From contig NZ_JXQV01000009.1 in assembly GCF_000834635.1 (NCBI RefSeq), positions 372,001-436,000 of the forward strand: DNA of 64,000 nt. Reading direction: 5' to 3'. Origin of the DNA: Agrobacterium tumefaciens. Lineage in GTDB: Bacteria; Pseudomonadota; Alphaproteobacteria; Rhizobiales; Rhizobiaceae. Shown here piece by piece: positions 8,949 to 18,744 of this stretch (position 1 is its first letter; each line of letters begins with the position of its first letter). Position numbers and translations under genes: made by a program. A model generated the notes under the pieces. The model searched no databases. It was not told where the DNA came from and saw nothing but the letters and a program-made list of their open reading frames with translations.

Positions 8949-10016
8949 TCAGGCAGCTTCCTGGATCGCGGCAACCTGCCACTCGGCCTTGCCGGAGCGA
9001 ACAAATGTCCACAGCTCGACCGATTCTTCTGGCTTGTTCTCGTCGCCCTGAACGATCTTGCCGGTGTTTCGGTCGCGCATCACGTCGATAGCGGAATAGC
9101 GCATGGCAACGGTCGCAAAATCCTTGCCTTCTTCGTGCCAGGCCTCGGCCACATCACCCTGCAACAGCGTCACATCGCGCACATCGTTCTTCACGCCGCT
9201 GGTTGCGTTGTCGCTCAGTTCCTCGGCCAGATAGGACATGGCTTCCGGTGTGGTCAGCTTGCGAAGCGCGCCGTAGTCTTCGGCCGCATAAGCAGACTGC
9301 ACATTCTGAAGCGTTTGCTGGAATGTTTCTAGGTCTGCCTGCGTCACGCCAATTTCATCGCCCTGAGACATGGCATTTTCATGCGGTGCAGCCTTTTGTG
9401 CGGCAGCTGCCGCTGTAGCCACACCCGCTGCAACGCCCGCCTTGGAACCCATCTGCGGGATCTTGAAGCCGCCGAGCCCACTTTGGTTATTCTGCGGGGC
9501 AGAATAATCGTTGCGTGCGGAATTGTTGCCGGCACCGCCAAAAGCTGGCTGGCCCTGACGACGAGATCTGAAGAAGCGCATGGCGAGCATCACAAGGCCG
9601 CCAATCAGAAGACCCTGGATCAGAAGACCGAAGAAACCGGCCATACCGCCAAAGCCACCGCCCATGAGCATGCCGAACAGGCCACCCATCAGCAAACCGC
9701 CCATGAGACCGCCCATCATGCCGCCAAACATACCGCGGCTCTGCGGAGCCGCCTGTGCGTTAGGGCGTGCTGGCTGGGCTGCGCCCGGCTGCGTCGCCTG
9801 GTTGGTGTTGGGCGTCATGCTGCGGTTAATCGGTGCCGACTGGCCCGGCGCAGTGTTTGTTGTCGGTGGCGCGGAAAAGGTGCGTGTGCCGCGGCTGCCG
9901 AACCCGCCACTGGCGCGTCTTGCCTCAGCCATATCGACAGCAATGAACGATACGGCAATTCCCAATGCCGCAACCGCAAACAAACCCCTAAAGCGCCTAA
10001 TGGCAGCAAACATCAT
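8949..10016 (-). CDS. Tim44-like domain protein
   Basis: 355 residues. An N-terminal signal peptide or anchor (LFAVAALGIAVSFIAVDMAEA) is followed by a Pro/Gln-rich linker, then an unusual glycine/methionine-rich membrane segment (GGMMGGLMGGLLMGG..., about residues 95-145), a basic stretch, and a C-terminal Tim44-like domain (ETFQQTLQNVQSAYAAEDYGALRKLTTPEAMSYL). Rhizobial genomes carry such periplasmic or inner-membrane Tim44-domain proteins of unclear role. The start is one of two adjacent ATGs (10016 or 10013) behind AGGAGA. Monocistronic with its own terminator. Confidence 0.8.
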   Translation of the reverse strand: MMFAAIRRFRGLFAVAALGIAVSFIAVDMAEARRASGGFGSRGTRTFSAPPTTNTAPGQSAPINRSMTPNTNQATQPGAAQPARPNAQAAPQSRGMFGGMMGGLMGGLLMGGLFGMLMGGGFGGMAGFFGLLIQGLLIGGLVMLAMRFFRSRRQGQPAFGGAGNNSARNDYSAPQNNQSGLGGFKIPQMGSKAGVAAGVATAAAAAQKAAPHENAMSQGDEIGVTQADLETFQQTLQNVQSAYAAEDYGALRKLTTPEAMSYLAEELSDNATSGVKNDVRDVTLLQGDVAEAWHEEGKDFATVAMRYSAIDVMRDRNTGKIVQGDENKPEESVELWTFVRSGKAEWQVAAIQEAA

Positions 10017-10150
10017 CTTCTCCTGTTGCACCGCCCTCCCAATGAGCGGATCTTGAAATGCGATATAGCAACTATGGATCATCATTTTTAGACATAGGCA
10101 TAAAATTTTTCGTGATATACAACCATAGGTAAGCATATGATCGAAAATAC

Positions 10151-10183
10151 AAAAAAACCGGCACAGGATTTCTCCTGTGCCGG
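10151..10183 (-). terminator. Terminator of serA
   Basis: An 11-bp perfect stem CCGGCACAGGA/TCCTGTGCCGG (10158-10183) with a 4-base loop is followed on the minus strand by a run of seven T (10157-10151). It lies about 30 bases past the serA stop. Confidence 0.9.
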
Positions 10184-10213
10184 GTGATGATAGCAATCGA
10201 AAAGCGCGAGGAC

Positions 10214-11809
10214 TTAGTCGATGTTGAAGGACAGCGACTTGACCTGACGGATGGCAGGATTTGCGCGCAGCTTATCCAGCACCGTTTCAGAAACAGGACC
10301 ATCGACATAGAGAAGCGCGATGGCGTCGCCGCTTTCCTTTTCACGACCCAGCTGGAAGTTGGCAATGTTAACGCCCGCTTCGCCCAGCGTCATGCCCATG
10401 AAGCCGATCATGCCGGGAACGTCGGTGTTGGTGATGTAGATCATGTGCTGACCGACATCGGCATCCATGTTGATGTTCTTGATCTGGATGAAACGTGCCT
10501 TGCCATCCGAGAACACTGTTCCGGCAACAGAACGGATCTGGTTCTCGGTCTTAACCGTCAGCTTGATGAAGCCGTCGTAAACGCCGGTCTTGTCGCGCTT
10601 GACTTCGGAAAGGATAATACCCTTTTCCTTGATCATGATAGGCGCGGAAACCATGTTCACGTCAGACACCTGCGGGCGAATGAGACCGGCAAGAAGAGCC
10701 GATGTCAGCGCCTTGGTGTTCATGTTGGCGGTTGCGCCATCATAAAGGATTTCGATTTCCTTCGTAGCGCTTTCCTGCACCTGGCCCACGAAAGAACCAA
10801 GAACGTCAGCCAGCTTGATGAAAGGCTTCAGGCGTGGCGCTTCGTCAGCGGTAATGGACGGCATGTTGATGGCGTTGGAAACGGCACCCTTGACGAGGTA
10901 ATCCGACATCTGCTCGGCGACCTGAAGCGCAACATTTTCCTGTGCTTCCGTGGTGGATGCACCCAGATGCGGCGTGCACACAACATTCGGCAAGCCAAAC
11001 AGTGGGCTTTCGGTCGCAGGCTCCACCTCAAACACGTCAAAACCGGCACCGGCAACATGGCCGGACTTGATGGCGGCAGCAAGAGCTGCCTCATCCACCA
11101 GACCACCACGGGCGCAGTTGATGATGCGAACGCCAGGCTTGGTCTTGGCAAGGTTTTCAGCGCCGAGAATGCCGCGTGTCTTGTCGGTCATAGGAACATG
11201 CAGCGTGATGAAATCGGCCTGAGCCAACAGTTCGTCCAGTTCAACCTTGGTCACGCCCATTTCCTGCGCACGCTCTGGCGAAAGGAAGGGGTCATAGGCC
11301 AGAACATTCATCTTCAGCCCGAGCGCCCGCGAGCACACGATGCCGCCAATGTTGCCTGCACCGATAACGCCGAGCGTCTTGCCGGTGATTTCAACACCCA
11401 TGAACTTCGATTTTTCCCACTTGCCGGCCTGCGTGGAGGCGTCAGCAGCTGGCAGCTGGCGGGCAACGGCAAACATCAGCGCAATGGCGTGTTCGGCAGT
11501 CGTGATGGAGTTGCCGAATGGCGTGTTCATGACGATGATACCGCGACGCGAGGCCGCTGGAATATCGACATTGTCGACGCCAATACCGGCGCGACCGATG
11601 ACCTTCAGGTTGGTCGCTGCTTCGATCAGCTTTTCCGTTGCCTTGGTGGCAGAGCGAATAGCAAGACCATCATAATTGCCAATGATTTCGGCCAGCTTGT
11701 CCTTGTCCTTGCCAAGCTTGGGCTGGAAATCGACTTCAACGCCGCGATCGCGGAAAATCTGGACGGCGGTTTCCGACAGTTCGTCAGATACGAGTACGCG
11801 AGGTGCCAT
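10214..11809 (-). CDS. serA: D-3-phosphoglycerate dehydrogenase
   Basis: 531 residues, the long form of SerA. It has an N-terminal substrate-binding segment (MAPRVLVSDELSETAVQIF), the NAD-binding GxGxxG (GAGNIG, 150-155), the catalytic GGLVDE and PHLGAST motifs, then an ASB-type intervening domain and a C-terminal ACT domain (MIYITNTDVPGMIGFMGMTLGEAGVNIANF) for serine feedback. It oxidises 3-phosphoglycerate, the first step of serine synthesis. It lies directly downstream of serC in the same direction, separated by 75 bases with a hairpin, so the two probably share a transcript. Confidence 0.97.
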   Translation of the reverse strand: MAPRVLVSDELSETAVQIFRDRGVEVDFQPKLGKDKDKLAEIIGNYDGLAIRSATKATEKLIEAATNLKVIGRAGIGVDNVDIPAASRRGIIVMNTPFGNSITTAEHAIALMFAVARQLPAADASTQAGKWEKSKFMGVEITGKTLGVIGAGNIGGIVCSRALGLKMNVLAYDPFLSPERAQEMGVTKVELDELLAQADFITLHVPMTDKTRGILGAENLAKTKPGVRIINCARGGLVDEAALAAAIKSGHVAGAGFDVFEVEPATESPLFGLPNVVCTPHLGASTTEAQENVALQVAEQMSDYLVKGAVSNAINMPSITADEAPRLKPFIKLADVLGSFVGQVQESATKEIEILYDGATANMNTKALTSALLAGLIRPQVSDVNMVSAPIMIKEKGIILSEVKRDKTGVYDGFIKLTVKTENQIRSVAGTVFSDGKARFIQIKNINMDADVGQHMIYITNTDVPGMIGFMGMTLGEAGVNIANFQLGREKESGDAIALLYVDGPVSETVLDKLRANPAIRQVKSLSFNID

Positions 11810-11855
11810 TGTGTGGGCTCCTTGAAAAGGGTTCAGTCTTGAAAGCGAAAATGCG

Positions 11856-11877
11856 CGGCCCTGCCGTGGCAGGGCCG
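11856..11877 (-). terminator. Hairpin between serC and serA
   Basis: A 10-bp stem CGGCCCTGCC/GGCAGGGCCG has a 2-base loop (likely opening to four). On the minus strand it is followed only by CGCATTTTCGC, so it may be a partial terminator or an mRNA stability element between serC and serA. Confidence 0.45.
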
Positions 11878-11884
11878 GATAAAA

Positions 11885-13063
11885 TCAGGCAGCAGCCTTG
11901 AAGGTCGCAGCCTTCTGCGTTTCGAATGCCCACTTGAGCCAAGGCATGACGGCTTTCATATCAGCCGTTTCGATGGTGGCACCGGCCCAGATACGAAGAC
12001 CGGATGGCGCATCACGGTAAGCACCAATGTCCAGCGCCACGTTTTCCTTTTCGAGAAGGGCAACCATGCCCTTGGCGAAATCGGCCTGCGCGGCGGCGTC
12101 AAGCGCTGCAACATCCTTGCAGACAATCTTGAGGCAAACGGAGGTGTTGGAACGAGTTTCGTCCACAACAGCCAGATTGGCAATCCAGTTATGCTCGGCC
12201 ACGAAGTCGAAAATGATCTGGGCATTGGCATCGGCACGCGCCATCAGCGCGTTGAGGCCACCGAGATCTTTGGCCCAGAGCAACGCATCAATATAGTCTT
12301 CGACGCAGAGCATGGATGGTGTGTTGATCGTCTCGCCGGTGAAGATACCTTCAATCAGCTTGCCGCCCGAAGTCATGCGGAAAATCTTCGGCAAAGGCCA
12401 TGCCGGTGCGTAAGACAGCAGACGATCCACAGCGCGTGGCGACAGGATGATGACGCCATGGCCACCCTCGCCGCCCAGAACCTTCTGCCAGGAGAAGGTC
12501 ACGACGTCGAGCTTGGAGAAGTCCATGTCCTGCGCAAATGCGGACGATGTCGCATCGCAAATGGTCAGACCCTTGCGGTCTGCAGGAATGAAATGGGCGT
12601 TTGGAACGCGAACACCGGATGTGGTGCCGTTCCAGGTAAAGACCACGTCACGGTCGAAATCGATAGTGGAAAGGTCAGGGAGAAGGCCGTAATCGGCTTC
12701 AATCTTGCGAACGTCCTTGAGCTTCAGCTGCTTGACGACATCGGTCACCCAGCCAGCACCGAAGCTTTCCCAGGCAACCATGTCCACGCCACGTTCACCA
12801 AGCAACGACCAAAGCGCCATTTCAACAGCGCCGGTGTCAGATGCAGGAACGATACCGATGCGGTAATCAGCTGGAACATTCAAAACTTCACGGGTGAGAT
12901 CAATGGCCTGCTTCAGCTTGGCTTTGCCAACTTTGGCGCGGTGCGAGCGACCAAGAGGTGCGTCGCTCAAGGCTTCCAGCGACCAACCGGGGCGCTTGGA
13001 GCAAGGACCAGAAGAGAAATGGGTATTGTTCGGACGGGTGTCCGGCTTCACTATATCTGTCAT
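11885..13063 (-). CDS. serC: Phosphoserine aminotransferase
   Basis: 392 residues, the alphaproteobacterial class of SerC. It begins [27 protein letters not shown], has the PLP lysine in [14 protein letters not shown], and the phosphate-binding stretch [12 protein letters not shown]. It converts 3-phosphohydroxypyruvate plus glutamate to phosphoserine, the second step of serine synthesis. First gene of serC-serA; its leader carries a serC-motif-like RNA. The start is supported by the motif position and the AGGA upstream. Confidence 0.96.
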   Translation of the reverse strand: MTDIVKPDTRPNNTHFSSGPCSKRPGWSLEALSDAPLGRSHRAKVGKAKLKQAIDLTREVLNVPADYRIGIVPASDTGAVEMALWSLLGERGVDMVAWESFGAGWVTDVVKQLKLKDVRKIEADYGLLPDLSTIDFDRDVVFTWNGTTSGVRVPNAHFIPADRKGLTICDATSSAFAQDMDFSKLDVVTFSWQKVLGGEGGHGVIILSPRAVDRLLSYAPAWPLPKIFRMTSGGKLIEGIFTGETINTPSMLCVEDYIDALLWAKDLGGLNALMARADANAQIIFDFVAEHNWIANLAVVDETRSNTSVCLKIVCKDVAALDAAAQADFAKGMVALLEKENVALDIGAYRDAPSGLRIWAGATIETADMKAVMPWLKWAFETQKAATFKAAA

Positions 13064-13125
13064 TTGACTATCCTCTCAGATAGGCGCCTCTCGTTAGGGA
13101 GAGGTGTCCTGACAGCGTTGCTATT
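13064..13125 (-). promoter_or_regulatory. serC RNA motif (structured 5' leader)
   Basis: On the minus strand the leader reads AACGCTGTCAGGACACC then a stem CCTCTC/GAGAGG with loop CCTAAC, GGCGCC, and a second stem CTATC/GATAG ending just before the ATG. The two small hairpins abutting serC resemble the serC motif described upstream of this gene in alphaproteobacteria, a presumed cis-regulator with unproven ligand. I recognise it from memory; a covariance-model scan was not possible. Confidence 0.6.
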
Positions 13126-13297
13126 CGTCTCGGTCGTCACAGTCAAGCGGATTATGTCGCTGAAGGTGAAAATCTCGGCCTATCTGCGGCATGAGGTATG
13201 GCTTGGCGGCGTTTCACTGTCATGTTGACATAAGTCAAATCAAACCCGCAGCAAAAGGGGCAGGTTCTCCATCGTCACCGACGAAAGAGATATTGAT

Positions 13298-13876
13298 ATG
13301 CCTCATAATGCTCCCTTTTCAAACGCCCGCGAAACACTGCTTCTGCCATTCCTGTCGGGTTTTTACGATAAATTTGCCCAGCCACTGGCATGGACGGCCA
13401 TGCGTGTCGCCATTGGTGGAATGCTGGTTATCGAGGGATATCCCAAGATCCTCGCACCTTTTGCGCAGGTTGGGTTTGTCGAAAACCTCGGCTTCTATCC
13501 CGGCTGGCTCTGGTCACCGACACTGGCAGGCCTGCAATTTTTCGGTGGAATGTTCATCGCTCTTGGGCTGCTCACCCGCCCTGTCGCCTTGGCAAACATG
13601 GTCATGCTCGCCATCACCCTCTGGTTCCACTTCGCAAATCCCTATGGCCATGCATTGCTGACTGAAGCGGGCATGGAGGCACTGAAGGCCGCGGATCAAA
13701 CCTTCTTCACACCCCAGGGCCTGCGCAGACTGGCAGATGGCGGCACGGTCTTTCTCGAACAGGTCCAGACAAAGGCAGAGCTTGCCTCGCTGTTCTGGAC
13801 TGGCGGCGCAGCCCTTTTCGCGGCCTTCGGCGGCGGATATTGGTCGTTGGACAAACTGTTCAGGAAGCAATTCTAA
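13298..13876 (+). CDS. DoxX-family membrane protein
   Basis: 192 residues with four membrane segments. WTAMRVAIGGMLVIEGYPKILAPF and the later GLQFFGGMFIALGLLTRP are typical DoxX signatures. An insertion (residues 120-155) between the third and fourth helices is longer than in minimal DoxX proteins. DoxX relatives are inner-membrane proteins linked to quinone or redox stress; the role here is not known. The ATG follows GAAAGAGA. It is convergent with the outer-membrane protein gene, and a bidirectional terminator lies between. Confidence 0.85.
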   Translation: MPHNAPFSNARETLLLPFLSGFYDKFAQPLAWTAMRVAIGGMLVIEGYPKILAPFAQVGFVENLGFYPGWLWSPTLAGLQFFGGMFIALGLLTRPVALANMVMLAITLWFHFANPYGHALLTEAGMEALKAADQTFFTPQGLRRLADGGTVFLEQVQTKAELASLFWTGGAALFAAFGGGYWSLDKLFRKQF

Positions 13877-13892
13877 TCGTGATCTGGAATAA

Positions 13893-13934
13893 AAAAAACG
13901 CCCGCATCGTGAAGGATGCGAGCGGTGTTTTTTC
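13893..13934. terminator. Bidirectional terminator
   Basis: An A-run, then CGCCCGCATC paired with GATGCGAGCG (one mismatch) around a 6-base loop, then a run of T. It serves both the DoxX gene (plus) and the outer-membrane protein gene (minus), which converge here. Confidence 0.8.
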
Positions 13935-13947
13935 GTTTAAAGACAGC

Positions 13948-14748
13948 TTACTTGTAGACGGCTGGCTGAAGCGGAATATCGGCTGGCGGAATGTACTGGG
14001 CAGTATCGCAACCGTTGAAGACGTAACGGCCACCAACGCGAATTTCGTGCGAGGTGAGACCCTTGTCACGTCCTGCAGATGTCAGACCGGAGCCGCTCGT
14101 GCCGAACATGCTGCCGCTGCCGATCTGGCGGAAACGATAGCCGACGTCGGCCTTGAGGTTACAGGTGACATCGATCGAGGCACCGGCCATCAAGCCGTAA
14201 GCGAAGCGCCAGTTACCCTCGCCATCGATTTCGCAGTTACCGCAGCTCGACAACTTGTCCCATTTGACGTGGGCGCCACCGATACCAGCGCCGAGATAGG
14301 GGGTTATGCGGCCATAGGTTCCCAGATCGACATAAGCATTGGCCATCAACGAATAGGCACGAACTGACGAGTTCACACCATTGATAAGCGGGCCATTGCC
14401 GCTAAACTTCGATTTAGCCATGTAGTCAAACGTCAAATCCGTACGCAGGTAGTTGTTGACCTGATAACCAACACCCGCACCATAAAGGAAGTTGTCTTCC
14501 ACGGACTTGTTCGTGAAGCTGTAATTCACAGGGCTACCGGAATCGGTGCGGAGATAGTCTGCACCACGGGACTTGTTGAAGGAATAGCCAACATCTCCAC
14601 GCAGATACCAGCCACTGGCCTGCTGAACCTGAACTTCAGGCGCGTTGTCAACAAATGCTGGCGCTGGTTCCTGCTGATAAACGTCTGCTGCGGAAGCAGT
14701 TTGGCATGCCATCAAAGCAGCGACGACACCAATCAGGCTCTTTTTCAT
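13948..14748 (-). CDS. Outer-membrane beta-barrel protein (Omp25/31 or RopB type)
   Basis: 266 residues. A signal peptide (MKKSLIGVVAALMACQTASAA) is followed by a small barrel with alternating strands (GWYLRGDVGYSF, YGAGVGYQVNNYLRTDLTFDY, ITPYLGAGIGGAHV, LKADVGYRFRQIG) and a C-terminal aromatic-rich end. Rhizobial and Brucella surface proteins of this family are abundant OmpA-fold barrels. A cysteine pair (SSCGNCEI) sits in a predicted extracellular loop. Monocistronic, with a long upstream region. Confidence 0.85.
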   Translation of the reverse strand: MKKSLIGVVAALMACQTASAADVYQQEPAPAFVDNAPEVQVQQASGWYLRGDVGYSFNKSRGADYLRTDSGSPVNYSFTNKSVEDNFLYGAGVGYQVNNYLRTDLTFDYMAKSKFSGNGPLINGVNSSVRAYSLMANAYVDLGTYGRITPYLGAGIGGAHVKWDKLSSCGNCEIDGEGNWRFAYGLMAGASIDVTCNLKADVGYRFRQIGSGSMFGTSGSGLTSAGRDKGLTSHEIRVGGRYVFNGCDTAQYIPPADIPLQPAVYK

Positions 14749-15143
14749 AACGGCGGCTCCATAAGCGGTATGGCACCAGATGCGCCCATACTCGAGAACT
14801 TGTTCATTTATGAAGCCTGAAGGAAATTGGTTAAATCCCCGTTAAAACATGACCTATTCTGTCTAACTTCGCTAAGAAACTCGGTTAATACTATCTAACT
14901 AATTTATAGGACACGCACCAAAATCGCGATGACGAGCCGGAAATGCTGCGGCTATCCCTCACATCCCACATCACAGGCATAAGCAAGCGGTAATGTTTTG
15001 TTACCTAATATTGTTGAGCTTATAACAACAATAGTTCTCTATCATGAGAACAAGCTAAGTTTCGCCAGTGTATATCAAGATTAGGTCAGGCATGATGCTC
15101 TGATAAGACAGGGAATTCCATCCCTTAGCGAGCTCGCCACGCC
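14749..15143. other. Divergent intergenic region
   Basis: About 395 AT-rich bases between the outer-membrane protein gene and the GGDEF-EAL gene. It must carry both promoters. The only structure I see is an inverted repeat TATTGTTG/CAACAATA (15009-15016 and 15026-15033), a possible operator ~110 bp before the GGDEF-EAL start. No gene is evident. Confidence 0.45.
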
Positions 15144-17144
15144 GTGTCGCAGGTCGTTTCAACAGCTGCTCAAGGTTACCATTCGTTGAACGCGCAAGTG
15201 AAGCTCCTGATCGAGTTTTTTGAGATATCGGATCGTGATCCAGTTCTGCTTATCGCGAAGTACCGCGCATTTTGCAGACAAATGCCGATCATGTACTTCA
15301 TTCTCATGTCGAGCACTTGGGCGCTGGCCGTCACACACCTTCCTGTTACACCACTTTGGCTCACCATCATCGTGCCTGCGGTTCTTACCGCCATCAGCGC
15401 CATCAGGGTCGCTTTCTGGTGGAAGTCGCGCGATCTCATTCCCACAGCTCATGAAGCTCGTATCGCCTTGAAGCGGACGCAAAAACTGGCCGTGGTCATA
15501 TCCACGGCCTTCACAGGTTGGTCATTCCTGCTCTACCCCTATGGCGACGCCTACCAGCAATCGCATATAGCCTTCTATATGGCGATCACGGTCATATCCT
15601 GCATTTTCTGCCTCATGCACGTGCGCTCGGCGGCGTTCTTCGTCGCCATTCTCGTCAACGGCACCTTCATCGTCTTTTTCACCGCCACGGGTCAGGCAAC
15701 ATTCATTGCAATTGCCGTTAACATTCTTCTTGTCAGTTTCGGCATGCTGGCCGTGCTGGTGGTCAATTATCGAAATTTCGAAAACATGATCAGCGCACAG
15801 CACAAAACCGAGGCACTCAGCAACGAGAACCTGCGCCTGGCGAACATTGACAGCCTTACAGAGCTGCCCAACCGCCGTGCATTTTTCAAACACCTGGCAG
15901 AGGCCTTCACGGTCGCGACGGAAAACAGCACGCGGCTGGCCGTTGGCGTCATCGATCTGGATGGCTTCAAACCCGTCAATGATCTCTATGGACATTCATC
16001 AGGAGACCGCCTGCTGGTAGAGGTCAGCAACCGCCTCACCGCAAATTTTTCATCCAGCGATGTCTTTCTCGCGCGCCTCGGTGGAGATGAATTTGCCTTT
16101 GTCATCTCGGATTGCCCCAGCGAACGTTGTGTCGTCAGTGAAGGCAACCACATGTGTGAACTGCTGCGCGCTCCGTTTCACCTGCCAGATGCCACCATCA
16201 TGATTTCAGGCTCCATCGGCATCGCCGTCTTCCCCGATCTGGCATCCTCCCCGGAAGAGCTCTTTGACCGCGCCGATTACGCGCTCTACCACGGCAAGCG
16301 CAGCAAACGTGGCAACAGCACACTCTTCACAGCGCTTCATGTTGCAGAAATCCACCGAGATGCCCTGATAGAACAGGTCCTGAAACAGGCTGATCTTGCA
16401 AGCGAACTCTCCGTGGTCTTCCAGCCCATCGTGGATGTAGCCCGCCGCCGAACAACCGGTTTCGAAGCCCTGGCCCGCTGGCAGAGCGCCGCTCTCGGCA
16501 ATGTCTCACCCGGCCAGTTCGTTCCCATCGCAGAGCGCGCCGGAATTGTCAGCACGCTGACGCGCCCGCTCCTGAAAAAAGCACTGGATGCGGCCTGCAA
16601 ATGGCCTGATCATCTCACGCTATCCTTCAATCTTTCGGCGCAGGATTTAAACAGCCCGGAAGCGGTTCTCAGCATCATCGCCATCATCGAGACCAGCGGC
16701 TTCGACCCCTCACGGCTTGACCTCGAAATCACAGAAACAGCGTTTATCCATGATACGCGGCAGGCCGGACTATCCGTCGGAATGCTGCGCCAGATAGGCT
16801 GCGGCATATCCCTGGATGATTTCGGAACCGGCTATTCCAGCTTGACCTCGCTCCACTCCCTGCCTCTGACAAAGATCAAGGTCGATCATAGCTTCGTCCG
16901 CGGCATCCAGCAGAACCCGGCGAGCGAAAAGATCGTGCGATCCGTTCTCACCCTCAGCCGCGAAATGGGGCTGGATGCCATTGTGGAAGGTGTCGAGACA
17001 GAAGAGGAAATGGCGGTTATCAGCAGCCTTGGCGGCAATCTGGTCCAGGGCTACCTGTTTTCTCGCCCTATGCCAGATGCAATGATCGAAGCCTTTCTTG
17101 CGTCAGAAGAAGAGCGCCAGCAGGAGGTTTATCGCAGGGCTTGA
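15144..17144 (+). CDS. Membrane GGDEF-EAL cyclic-di-GMP enzyme
   Basis: 666 residues. The N-terminal ~220 residues hold about six membrane helices, followed by a GGDEF domain (LARLGGDEFAF, near 312, intact active site) and an EAL domain (TTGFEALARW near 440, with DDFGTGYSSL and VEGVET intact). Both catalytic motifs look competent, so it could make and break cyclic-di-GMP; which dominates is unclear. The start is a GTG at 15144 without a strong SD; the next in-frame ATG would delete part of the first helix region. Monocistronic. It probably tunes motility or attachment, by inference. Confidence 0.9.
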   Translation: MSQVVSTAAQGYHSLNAQVKLLIEFFEISDRDPVLLIAKYRAFCRQMPIMYFILMSSTWALAVTHLPVTPLWLTIIVPAVLTAISAIRVAFWWKSRDLIPTAHEARIALKRTQKLAVVISTAFTGWSFLLYPYGDAYQQSHIAFYMAITVISCIFCLMHVRSAAFFVAILVNGTFIVFFTATGQATFIAIAVNILLVSFGMLAVLVVNYRNFENMISAQHKTEALSNENLRLANIDSLTELPNRRAFFKHLAEAFTVATENSTRLAVGVIDLDGFKPVNDLYGHSSGDRLLVEVSNRLTANFSSSDVFLARLGGDEFAFVISDCPSERCVVSEGNHMCELLRAPFHLPDATIMISGSIGIAVFPDLASSPEELFDRADYALYHGKRSKRGNSTLFTALHVAEIHRDALIEQVLKQADLASELSVVFQPIVDVARRRTTGFEALARWQSAALGNVSPGQFVPIAERAGIVSTLTRPLLKKALDAACKWPDHLTLSFNLSAQDLNSPEAVLSIIAIIETSGFDPSRLDLEITETAFIHDTRQAGLSVGMLRQIGCGISLDDFGTGYSSLTSLHSLPLTKIKVDHSFVRGIQQNPASEKIVRSVLTLSREMGLDAIVEGVETEEEMAVISSLGGNLVQGYLFSRPMPDAMIEAFLASEEERQQEVYRRA

Positions 17145-17182
17145 AAGCGAAGGCGCCAGCGCCGAAGCGCTGGCATCTGGCA

Positions 17183-18535
17183 TTATGCGGCAGTCTTTGC
17201 ATTGGCGATCACGCCAACCAACTCGTTGACGATGCGCTCAACCTGGGCACTATCGTCGCCTTCGGCCATGACGCGGATCAGAGGTTCTGTGCCGGACGGG
17301 CGAATGACCAGCCTGCCCTTATTGGCCAGTGCGCTTTCCGCGTCGGCAATGGCCTGCTTCACAATAGGGTTTTCCAGCGGCTTGCCGCCTGTCGTGCGGA
17401 CATTCTTCAACAATTGCGGCACAGGCTCGAACTTGCGGCAGACTTCGCTGACCGTGCGGCCAGACCGCTTGACCCGCGCCAGCACCTGAAGCGCTGCGAC
17501 AAGGCCATCGCCGGTCGTGCCATAGTCTGACAGCACAATATGGCCGGATTGCTCGCCGCCCACATTGAAATCATGGTTGCGCATATGTTCAACGACGTAA
17601 CGGTCACCAACCTTGGTGCGCGCAAGGGTCATGCCCTTGTCCACGAGGAACCGCTCAAGACCCAGATTGGACATGACCGTTGCGACGATGCCGCCGCCGC
17701 GCAGGATCTTGTCATCCGCCCAGCTTGCCGCAATCGTTGCCATCAGCTGGTCGCCATCGACAATCTCTCCCTTCTCATCAACGATGATGACGCGGTCGGC
17801 ATCTCCATCCAGCGCGATGCCGATATCGGCGCGGACCTCATGAACCTTTTTCTGAAGCGCGGCGGGGTGAGTGGAGCCACATTCAAAATTGATGTTCGTG
17901 CCATTCGGCTCGTTGCCGATTGTCACCACCTCAGCACCCAGCTCCCAAAGAGCAGCCGGAGCGACCTTATAGGCGGCACCATTGGCGCAATCGATGGCAA
18001 TGCGCAGACCGCTCAGCGTCACGTCACGTGGAAGCGTGCGCTTGACGAATTCAATGTAGCGATAAATATCGCCATCCACGCGTTTGGCGCGGCCAATCTC
18101 GTTCGGCTTGGCCAGCTGGGAATAGATATCCTTGTCCAGCAGCTCTTCGATCTCAAGCTCCAGCTCGTCGGAAAGCTTGTAACCGTCAGGGCCGAACAGC
18201 TTGATGCCATTATCTGCGAACGGGTTGTGCGAAGCCGAAATCATCACGCCGATATCAGCGCGCAGGGACCTGGTCAGCATGGCGACAGCGGGCGTGGGAA
18301 TTGGGCCAAGCAGAAACACATCCAGACCGGCAGCGGTAAAACCGGCCACCAGCGCATTTTCCAGCATATAGCCAGAAAGACGCGTGTCCTTGCCAATCAC
18401 GACACGATGGCGGTGATGGCCCCGGCGGAAAATGGTGCCCACGGCAATTCCCACCCGCATGGCCAGATCAGGCGTCATTGGAAAGACGTTGGACTGCCCA
18501 CGAATACCATCGGTTCCGAAATAGCGACGTGTCAT
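17183..18535 (-). CDS. glmM: Phosphoglucosamine mutase
   Basis: 450 residues, the standard length. It begins [13 protein letters not shown] and has the phosphoserine loop ISASHNP with S102, the metal loop DGDADR and the sugar-phosphate loop RPSGTEP. It converts glucosamine-6-phosphate to glucosamine-1-phosphate for peptidoglycan and lipid A. The start at 18535 has GGAG immediately upstream. It follows ftsH in the same direction, as in many rhizobia, but a terminator-like hairpin lies between. Confidence 0.97.
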   Translation of the reverse strand: MTRRYFGTDGIRGQSNVFPMTPDLAMRVGIAVGTIFRRGHHRHRVVIGKDTRLSGYMLENALVAGFTAAGLDVFLLGPIPTPAVAMLTRSLRADIGVMISASHNPFADNGIKLFGPDGYKLSDELELEIEELLDKDIYSQLAKPNEIGRAKRVDGDIYRYIEFVKRTLPRDVTLSGLRIAIDCANGAAYKVAPAALWELGAEVVTIGNEPNGTNINFECGSTHPAALQKKVHEVRADIGIALDGDADRVIIVDEKGEIVDGDQLMATIAASWADDKILRGGGIVATVMSNLGLERFLVDKGMTLARTKVGDRYVVEHMRNHDFNVGGEQSGHIVLSDYGTTGDGLVAALQVLARVKRSGRTVSEVCRKFEPVPQLLKNVRTTGGKPLENPIVKQAIADAESALANKGRLVIRPSGTEPLIRVMAEGDDSAQVERIVNELVGVIANAKTAA

Positions 18536-18689
18536 ATGAACTCCAGATTTGTCCCGCGCACGACAGACACCCCAATGTCCGCCAAGCTTTCCGGCTAGAT
18601 GCCATAAAAGGCGCAGCACAGCACGTCAATTACCGCAAAGAGCAAACATATGTTGTTACCAGCTGAGATTGACGCAGGCATACAGCAAA

Positions 18690-18724
18690 GCAAAAGGGCC
18701 GCCCTGTTACGGACGGCCCCTTGA
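18690..18724 (-). terminator. Terminator between ftsH and glmM
   Basis: A GGGGCCGTCC-type arm pairs with GGGCGGCCC-type sequence around a short loop; on the minus strand it is followed by TTTTGCTTTG. It lies just past the ftsH stop at 18745, so glmM may need its own promoter or read-through. Confidence 0.7.
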
Positions 18725-18744
18725 TATCAGGAGAATTTTGAAGA

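Noticed and set aside
10184..11842. A very long open frame on the plus strand opposite serA (and similar frames opposite ftsH at 18967-20694 and tkt at 55357-56889)
   Set aside because: They are antisense to firmly identified genes, follow from GC-rich codon use, and have no SD or family likeness.
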